Shown here piece after piece: positions 6,426-11,139 of a stretch of DNA of 11,139 nt. Both the position numbers and the translations under genes were made by a program. Below the pieces are notes generated by a model. It saw only the letters and a list, made by a program, of their open reading frames with translations. It was not told the origin of the DNA and did no database searches. Source of the DNA: Cyclobacteriaceae bacterium (GTDB lineage: Bacteria; Bacteroidota; Bacteroidia; Cytophagales; Cyclobacteriaceae); assembly GCA_028279155.1 (NCBI GenBank), contig JANQST010000255.1:1-11139 (forward strand), written 5' to 3'. The first letter of the stretch is position 1; every line of letters begins with the position of its first letter.

Positions 6426-7055
6426 TCAATCTGCATCTGTTTCGTCGGAGAAAACAAACCCAGCATTGTATGAACCTGTAAGTGTTTTTCCACCAGCAAA
6501 TTGAAGGTCGTAAGTAATGGTAAAACCAGTTGGTCCATTACCAGATACCGTCACCGTCCCTCCAGTAGCTTCAAATTCATCAAATTCTGGATCACCATCG
6601 GAATCGACACCCCCAGTTGGAATATATGCTTCAGCTGCAGAGAAAAAATGGTTTCCCTGGATAGAAGTAAGCACATCTGACTGGCTCTCAGAAATAAAGT
6701 TGAACGTACCAACCTCGAAGCTAGAGGTAGTGGGAGAGAATAATTCAACGTATATTCCAAAAGTCGCATCACTCGCTCTAAACTCAATATCACCATCCAC
6801 ATCAGTTGTTTGTTGAAAAGCAGCATCCGCAACAGTAAAATCATAGTTGTAGTGAGTATCGGTTGTAGCATTATCCGCAGGGCTTCCTGCACCATAATCT
6901 TCAACAAGACCACCAACCATTGTATAAGTCTTTCCATCAAATGTGATTTGATTAGCTCCAAGTTCATCTGAGTCATCACTGGAGCAAGAAGAAAGAAAGG
7001 AAATAACAGCCACTCCTAGAGTGAGTGCTAACATTTTTAAGTGTTTCATTTTCAT
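6426..7055 (-). CDS. Small acidic lipoprotein, probably surface-exported, function unknown
   Basis: A 209-residue protein that I cannot assign to a named family. The N-terminus has basic residues, a hydrophobic stretch and a lipobox ending at Cys24 (FLSSC), so it is a lipoprotein. Cys24 is followed at once by SSDDSDE; Asp/Glu-rich sequences of the SDD type right after the cysteine are the lipoprotein export signal that sends Bacteroidota lipoproteins to the outer face of the outer membrane. The mature chain is strongly acidic, rich in Asp, Thr, Ser and Gly, with two possible calcium-binding stretches (DVDGD at 85-89 and DSDGDPEFDE at 151-160). Its C-terminal part (GTVTVSGN...YDLQFAGGKTLTGSYNAG) alternates as short beta-strands, a pattern I associate with many small Bacteroidota lipoproteins. 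ATG codons at 7055 and 7049 are both possible starts; either leaves the signal peptide intact. Confidence 0.82.
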   Translation of the reverse strand: MKMKHLKMLALTLGVAVISFLSSCSSDDSDELGANQITFDGKTYTMVGGLVEDYGAGSPADNATTDTHYNYDFTVADAAFQQTTDVDGDIEFRASDATFGIYVELFSPTTSSFEVGTFNFISESQSDVLTSIQGNHFFSAAEAYIPTGGVDSDGDPEFDEFEATGGTVTVSGNGPTGFTITYDLQFAGGKTLTGSYNAGFVFSDETDAD

Positions 7056-7074
7056 TCAGCTTAATTGATATATT

Positions 7075-7105
7075 CAAAAAAACTGCTGTTTAATAGCGCT
7101 TCAAA
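7075..7105 (-). promoter_or_regulatory. Possible Bacteroidota-type promoter of the lipoprotein gene
   Basis: Read on the minus strand, TTTG (7105-7102) is followed after 19 bases by TTTTTTTG (7082-7075). The primary sigma factor of Bacteroidota recognises TTTG near -33 and TAnnTTTG near -7 with about this spacing; only the A of the -7 element is replaced by T. Transcription would begin around 7065-7070, leaving a short leader before the ATG at 7055. This is a pattern match in AT-rich DNA, so confidence is limited. Confidence 0.4.
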
Positions 7106-7170
7106 CCAGTATTTTGCGACTAACAGAATCAGTTTGTGAATAGCACTTTTTCTTGCTGAATGATTTTAAC

Positions 7171-7200
7171 AAAAAAAGGCATCCGTCCTGGACAGATGCC
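7171..7200 (-). terminator. Intrinsic terminator of the large secreted-protein gene
   Basis: On the minus strand GGCATC-t-GTC, a tiny loop and GAC-g-GATGCC (7200 to 7178) form a stem of nine pairs with one internal mismatch, followed directly by seven T (7177 to 7171). It lies 28 bases beyond the TAA of the 1296-residue gene. It therefore separates that gene from the lipoprotein gene further along the same strand, so the two are probably transcribed separately. Confidence 0.85.
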
Positions 7201-7227
7201 AATAGCCCGAAAGATATCGGAGCTGCC

Positions 7228-10200
7228 TTAGTTAATCTTTAGAACCTTGCCCGAATAGACCAATGAATTTCTATCTAGTAATCGAATTATGTAATGTCCT
7301 CGACCGATAGAACTTAAATCGATTGGTTGTTGATCTTTTACTTCAGTAATGAGTGCCCTTTTTCCATCAAGACTGAATAGTTGCAATGTGAGTGCCTTTT
7401 CGGTTCTGACTTTCAAATATTGTTGTGCTGGATTCGGGAACACATGTATAGCATATTCATCTCCGATTCCCAGTGCGGATTCTGTATATTCAAATACGTC
7501 CGAAAGTTCGCTTGCACAACCATTGCTATAAACAATGACTGTGTAACTGCCTTCCTCACTCGGTGAAAACTGAACATCTGTTGACACCAGGTTTCCATCT
7601 AAAAACCATTCATAGGCATCGCCAGTGACATTGTTAACTGTGAGTAAAGAATTGCCATCAAATGTGATGACAGGCTTTTCGACACCATTCACGGTCATTG
7701 AGAATGAGGTAGAAAAGGCAGTACCACAAGCCCCTGTTACTTCACATCTGTACGTAGATCCGCTTAAGCTTACCGAAACATCAGTAATTGTAAGCACACC
7801 TGTTGTTCCTCCTGAATATATCCCTCCATCGACAATAGGTGAGTTATTCTCCAACCATTGATAGGTTAACGACTCACCAGTTGCTACAACGGTAAACATG
7901 GCCGTTTCTCCGCGACATAAAGAAGCAGTATTTGATTCGCCAGTAATCTCCGTTTCATTCACTGTGAGCGTTGCCTCAAAACTTTCTACTTCGCCAACAC
8001 AAGGAGAGGCTGATTTTGCTACAACTTTATATTTATAGCCATCCTGACTTGCATCTGCGATAAAAGTGAAATCAGGATCACTGCTAAAACCAGTAACTGC
8101 GCTAAATACTCCATCACCAGTATCCCTCTCCCAAGCATAGGTTACACCAGTTCCAATAGCTGAAGCTTTGAACGTAACTTGTTCTCCTGCACAAACTGTC
8201 TGAGGTAATGGTGATGCACTAAACACCGGCTGCTGATTTACTGTGAGAGTTGCTGGGTCAGAAGCAATCTCTGAAGCGCAACCCTTCACAGTCAGACGGT
8301 ATTGATTTCCATTCATCGAGAAAGTTGGTGTCAAAACAGTTAAGCTGGTTCCATTAATTCCTGAGAACTTAGTATCGTCTGTGATATCAACAAAAATACC
8401 CGAGCCAGCAAAAGCTTCTTGCCATTGATACGTATGAGCTGCACTGTTAAAGTTAGAAGCGGATTCTGTAAATGTAACCGATGATTCTCCATCGCAAGCA
8501 GTACGATCAACCGGTCCACCACTAATGGCCGGCTCTGCATAAACGCGGAGCTGAGGAGCCCCTGAATTCACACTACAACTTCCACTGGAAACTATACACC
8601 TGAAGGACCGATTGTGAAGGCTGGAGCTAGCACTGCTAATCTGAAGTGTTCCATCATTTGCAAAATATGTAGCATTATTTGTGATATCGACGAATGTGCT
8701 ACCGATCCTTTCCTGCCATTGATAACTCAGATTACTTCCCGTTGCCTCGACCGTGAATTGAGTGTCGCTTCCTTCACAGATACTAGCAGTTACAGGCTGC
8801 TGAATTATTACAGGAGCATCATCTATGGTCAAGAGTGCATCAGCGGAATATACTGGAGATGAACAACCTCCAATTTCACATCGGTACTTGTTTCCATTAA
8901 ATGTGGAGGGGGCGGATGTCAATTCAAGCGTTTTTGTATTTACACCACCATAAATCGCATCATTAGCCAGGTTTACAAAGCCAGAACCATCATCCACCTG
9001 CCATTGGTAATTCAATCCAGCCAGGTTATTTAACGATGAATTAACAGAGAATGCAGTGGTAACTCCTGAACCTAAATTACACACAGTAACATCATCTGGT
9101 TCGTCAGTTATCGAGGGAGCACCATGAATTGTAAGAATACTCAAGTTGCTGTTTATAGTACATCCATCAGCAGAAATGATACATCGAAAATGCGCACTTG
9201 TCAAGCCATCACTGTTGTCTGAATCAAACAGTTCGGGTAGTGTATTGTCTACCCCTGTGATGGTCAGGTCAGACGTTGCTGTTCCTGAATAAGGACCGGT
9301 ATCAGATAAATCTGAGTAACTGCTGGTTCCTGCAATACGATATTGCCATTGATAAGACAGTGTTCCGGGTGATGTAGCCGTCAGCGAAATAGTGGCATCT
9401 CCACTCACACAAATAGCTGCATGATTGGCTGATTCTGTAAGAACTGGAGCTTCTGTAACTGTGAGTACTACTTCATCAGTATTAATGGTGGTACATTTTG
9501 AAACAACACACCGGAATTTGTTTCCATTCAAATTGTTTTGTGACAAACCATTTCCGGATATTGTCATTGTTGAACTTTGAGATCCGCTTATATTACTCGC
9601 ACCAGCTACACCTAAAACAACCCCATCATCCAGATCAACAAATCCAGAGCCTGAGTTATCATCCATTTGCCACTGATACGCGATCAGAACACCGGAGCCA
9701 GAAGCTCCCACACTAAAGACAGCATTTTCAGTATCGCAAATAGATACATCAACTGGCTGGGAAGTTATCGTAAGATCATTATTAACGTGGATGAAATTTT
9801 GTGCTATTACCTCATTCGTCCCATCCGATGAGGTGACCTCAAGTGTGACATCAAAGTCACCACCGTTGGCATAAGTGACCACCGGACTAATAGCTGAAGA
9901 GGTCGCTGGAGCGCCACCCTCAAATGTCCAGTTTACAGCAGTTATTGGATTTGATGATACTTCTGTGAAACTGAAGGTTACTTGATCATTCTCACAAGCC
10001 ACCGTTTTATTCGCCTCAATCGTAGCACTCGGATCATTCATAACATAGACTCCCGTGGTTAGTTTTCCTCCGAAAACACCCAATGCACTTGCTGAAGCAC
10101 CTCCGGGAAGTTCTTTATTCCATGTGGTTCCATCATAGGTTTCGATTTGAACCGGAGAGCTATTTCCAAAAACCTGGGAATCCAAATAATTTCCAGACAC

Positions 10201-11118
10201 GACCAGGTTTCCATTATAAACGATCATATCTGAAAGTGAAGCAAGTCTTGAAAAATCGGGTGTGACAGAAACGATGTTGATATTGGTAATGGTTGAGGCC
10301 AAATCCCATTTCAACAGCTGTGGGTTGGTATTAAAAATATCATCACGAATCGAGTATGCATATAGGTTACTACCAAATGATTTAATCTTATCTATATACC
10401 CATTATTGGTGTAAAGTGAAGCAAATGCTCCCACGTTATCCCATTCCTGGTTTATTCCATCCCATACAGCAAAATTGTCCAGGACTGCATTGTCAGATAC
10501 ATTATTGATGAATTTACCAGCAATGTAGAGGTCTCCATTATGTACCTCCATAGTGCGGACTTCACCATTTCTGACACCCTCATCAAAAGCAACCCAATTT
10601 GTACCATTATGACCAATAATATTTTCGATGGTGGTAGAACCTCCGAATACTCCGCTAAAATTCCCACCTATCATAATGTTGCCGTTCCAATCAACCAGGT
10701 CATAGACAAAGACGAATCCTGCATTGGGAAAATCTGTGATCGCCTCCCACGTTGTTCCATTCCATTTCACAATTCCTTTATATGTGGTACTGCTAATAGA
10801 GATATCAAAACTCCCTGCAGCATACAATTCTCCGTTAAATATTTCCAGGGCATATATTCCGGCATTGGTATCTGTGTTTTCCACAAACCCGGTCCCAACA
10901 GCAGACCAATCAGTGCCATCCCATTTCATGATGAAGGTCTGTAAAGCAGCATTCCATGCACCGCCTACATAGAGATCCCCATTAAATTCAATAATGTCTC
11001 GTCCTGAAAACCCAGTAGCAGAAGCACCAATAAAATTTTGATCCCATTTCTGTGATGTAACAGAAAATGAGATTATCAGATATAAGAAACAAAGTATCTT
11101 TTTGTATGACTTAATCAT
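7228..11118 (-). CDS. Large modular secreted protein: propeller, PKD, Ig-like repeats, T9SS sorting tail
   Basis: A complete 1296-residue exported protein. A signal peptide (about 1-22, ending SVTSQ) is followed by an N-terminal repeat region (about 24-358) with seven 'NGxLYxxG' strands, which fits a seven-bladed beta-propeller. Next come a PKD-like domain (about 364-446, with VNWTFEGG in place of the usual WDFGDG), seven Ig-like modules of about 90-110 residues (448-1144) mostly marked by YQWQ, and a shorter eighth module (about 1146-1211, YEWFLDG). The final 76 residues (VFPNPAQQYLKV ... GHYIIRL ... GKVLKIN) are a type A T9SS C-terminal domain. The protein should therefore cross the outer membrane by type IX secretion, lose this tail, and be released or fixed to the cell surface. 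No catalytic motif is visible, so an adhesive, matrix or ligand-binding role is more likely than an enzyme. The promoter lies outside the window, since only 21 bases precede the start. Confidence 0.93.
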   Translation of the reverse strand: MIKSYKKILCFLYLIISFSVTSQKWDQNFIGASATGFSGRDIIEFNGDLYVGGAWNAALQTFIMKWDGTDWSAVGTGFVENTDTNAGIYALEIFNGELYAAGSFDISISSTTYKGIVKWNGTTWEAITDFPNAGFVFVYDLVDWNGNIMIGGNFSGVFGGSTTIENIIGHNGTNWVAFDEGVRNGEVRTMEVHNGDLYIAGKFINNVSDNAVLDNFAVWDGINQEWDNVGAFASLYTNNGYIDKIKSFGSNLYAYSIRDDIFNTNPQLLKWDLASTITNINIVSVTPDFSRLASLSDMIVYNGNLVVSGNYLDSQVFGNSSPVQIETYDGTTWNKELPGGASASALGVFGGKLTTGVYVMNDPSATIEANKTVACENDQVTFSFTEVSSNPITAVNWTFEGGAPATSSAISPVVTYANGGDFDVTLEVTSSDGTNEVIAQNFIHVNNDLTITSQPVDVSICDTENAVFSVGASGSGVLIAYQWQMDDNSGSGFVDLDDGVVLGVAGASNISGSQSSTMTISGNGLSQNNLNGNKFRCVVSKCTTINTDEVVLTVTEAPVLTESANHAAICVSGDATISLTATSPGTLSYQWQYRIAGTSSYSDLSDTGPYSGTATSDLTITGVDNTLPELFDSDNSDGLTSAHFRCIISADGCTINSNLSILTIHGAPSITDEPDDVTVCNLGSGVTTAFSVNSSLNNLAGLNYQWQVDDGSGFVNLANDAIYGGVNTKTLELTSAPSTFNGNKYRCEIGGCSSPVYSADALLTIDDAPVIIQQPVTASICEGSDTQFTVEATGSNLSYQWQERIGSTFVDITNNATYFANDGTLQISSASSSLHNRSFRCIVSSGSCSVNSGAPQLRVYAEPAISGGPVDRTACDGESSVTFTESASNFNSAAHTYQWQEAFAGSGIFVDITDDTKFSGINGTSLTVLTPTFSMNGNQYRLTVKGCASEIASDPATLTVNQQPVFSASPLPQTVCAGEQVTFKASAIGTGVTYAWERDTGDGVFSAVTGFSSDPDFTFIADASQDGYKYKVVAKSASPCVGEVESFEATLTVNETEITGESNTASLCRGETAMFTVVATGESLTYQWLENNSPIVDGGIYSGGTTGVLTITDVSVSLSGSTYRCEVTGACGTAFSTSFSMTVNGVEKPVITFDGNSLLTVNNVTGDAYEWFLDGNLVSTDVQFSPSEEGSYTVIVYSNGCASELSDVFEYTESALGIGDEYAIHVFPNPAQQYLKVRTEKALTLQLFSLDGKRALITEVKDQQPIDLSSIGRGHYIIRLLDRNSLVYSGKVLKIN
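7231..7458 (-). other. T9SS type A C-terminal sorting domain (Por_Secre_tail)
   Basis: Residues 1221-1296 of the large protein. They show the family pattern: a start at VFPNPAQQYLKV, a middle FSLDGKR strand, LSSIGRGHYIIRL, and a basic end KVLKIN. This tail directs export by the type IX secretion system and is normally cut off at the outer membrane. The secretion apparatus and sortase genes are not in this window. Confidence 0.93.
7687..9777 (-). repeat. Seven tandem Ig-like modules within the large secreted protein
   Basis: Residues 448-1144 contain seven modules. Each has an early cysteine (461, 570, 680, 781, 875, 976, 1068), a core tryptophan strand (mostly YQWQ, at about 481, 589, 704, 799, 897, 1086; YAWE at 994), a hydrophobic 'LTI' strand, a F/YRC strand and a final TLTV-like strand. 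Modules 5 and 6 lack the F/YRC cysteine but keep the early one and a later one (947 and 1040). Sequences differ clearly between modules, so recent copying is not indicated. Confidence 0.8.
10045..11049 (-). repeat. Seven propeller-like repeats within the large secreted protein
   Basis: Residues 24-358 hold seven units of about 48-55 residues. The marker strand 'xNGxLYxxG' starts near residues 45 (FNGDLYVGG), 94 (FNGELYAAG), 144 (WNGNIMIGG), 193 (HNGDLYIAG), 248 (FGSNLYAY), 301 (YNGNLVVSG) and 349 (FGGKLTTG). Between several of them lies a WDGTxW-type strand (66, 119, 170, 219, 328). The units are clearly diverged, so this is an old duplication. Seven is a common blade number for beta-propellers; the fold itself is inferred. 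Confidence 0.7.
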
Positions 11119-11139
11119 AGTTGTGATTTTTTAATAAAA

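Noticed and set aside
6517..6816. Open frame of 99 codons on the + strand opposite the lipoprotein gene, and a second minus-strand frame at 6551-6979
   Set aside because: Both are shadows of the lipoprotein gene. They have no signal, domain or ribosome site, and the lipoprotein frame has a clear lipobox and export signal.
8340..8540. Minus-strand 66-codon frame inside the large gene
   Set aside because: It is an out-of-frame reading of Ig-like modules 4 and 5 with no independent start signal or domain.
7687..9777. CRISPR-like or recently amplified DNA repeats in the secreted protein gene
   Set aside because: The repetition is at protein level only (about 100-residue modules). Nucleotide sequences differ between modules and no short identical repeats with regular spacers are seen.
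10540..10972. Overlapping + strand open frames of 134 and 82 codons opposite the large secreted protein
   Set aside because: They lie opposite a repetitive, well-supported coding region and their peptides show no recognisable feature; long antisense frames are expected from the biased codon use there.

Overview
The window looks like an ordinary chromosomal stretch of a Bacteroidota bacterium, probably a marine or environmental member of the Cytophagales. The evidence is a type IX secretion (T9SS) C-terminal sorting domain, a lipoprotein with an Asp-rich surface-export signal, a 7TMR-DISM histidine kinase paired with a LytTR response regulator, a dispersed palindrome of a type common between Bacteroidota genes, and the near absence of Shine-Dalgarno sequences. 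Base composition is AT-rich throughout. No mobile element, CRISPR array, RNA gene or obvious defence cassette was seen.

Left part (1-2753, + strand): the 3' end of an unidentified gene, an intergenic palindrome (178-260), then lhgO (L-2-hydroxyglutarate oxidase). A LOG-family nucleotide phosphoribohydrolase follows after only 2 bases, so the two form a likely two-gene metabolic unit. After a short spacer holding a perfect 8-bp inverted repeat comes a lipoprotein form of methionine-(R)-sulfoxide reductase (MsrB). Facing it is a YheT/ABHD-type alpha/beta hydrolase on the minus strand, whose last 47 bases overlap the 3' end of msrB.

Middle part (3881-6405, + strand): a two-component system. A membrane histidine kinase (extracellular DISMED2-like domain, seven transmembrane segments, coiled coil, HisKA_2 and ATPase domains) is followed 25 bases later by a receiver-LytTR response regulator that starts with TTG. 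A compact hairpin with A and T runs on its two sides closes this unit and also serves the gene that converges on it.

Right part (6426-11118, - strand): a small acidic lipoprotein of unknown function, predicted to reach the cell surface, and a 1296-residue secreted protein. The large protein has an apparent seven-bladed N-terminal propeller, a PKD domain, seven Ig-like modules plus a shorter eighth, and a T9SS sorting tail. It has its own terminator.

Most genes have clear family assignments. The least understood parts are the large modular secreted protein, the small surface lipoprotein and the unknown stimulus of the two-component system. I see no convincing sign of a new multi-gene system.
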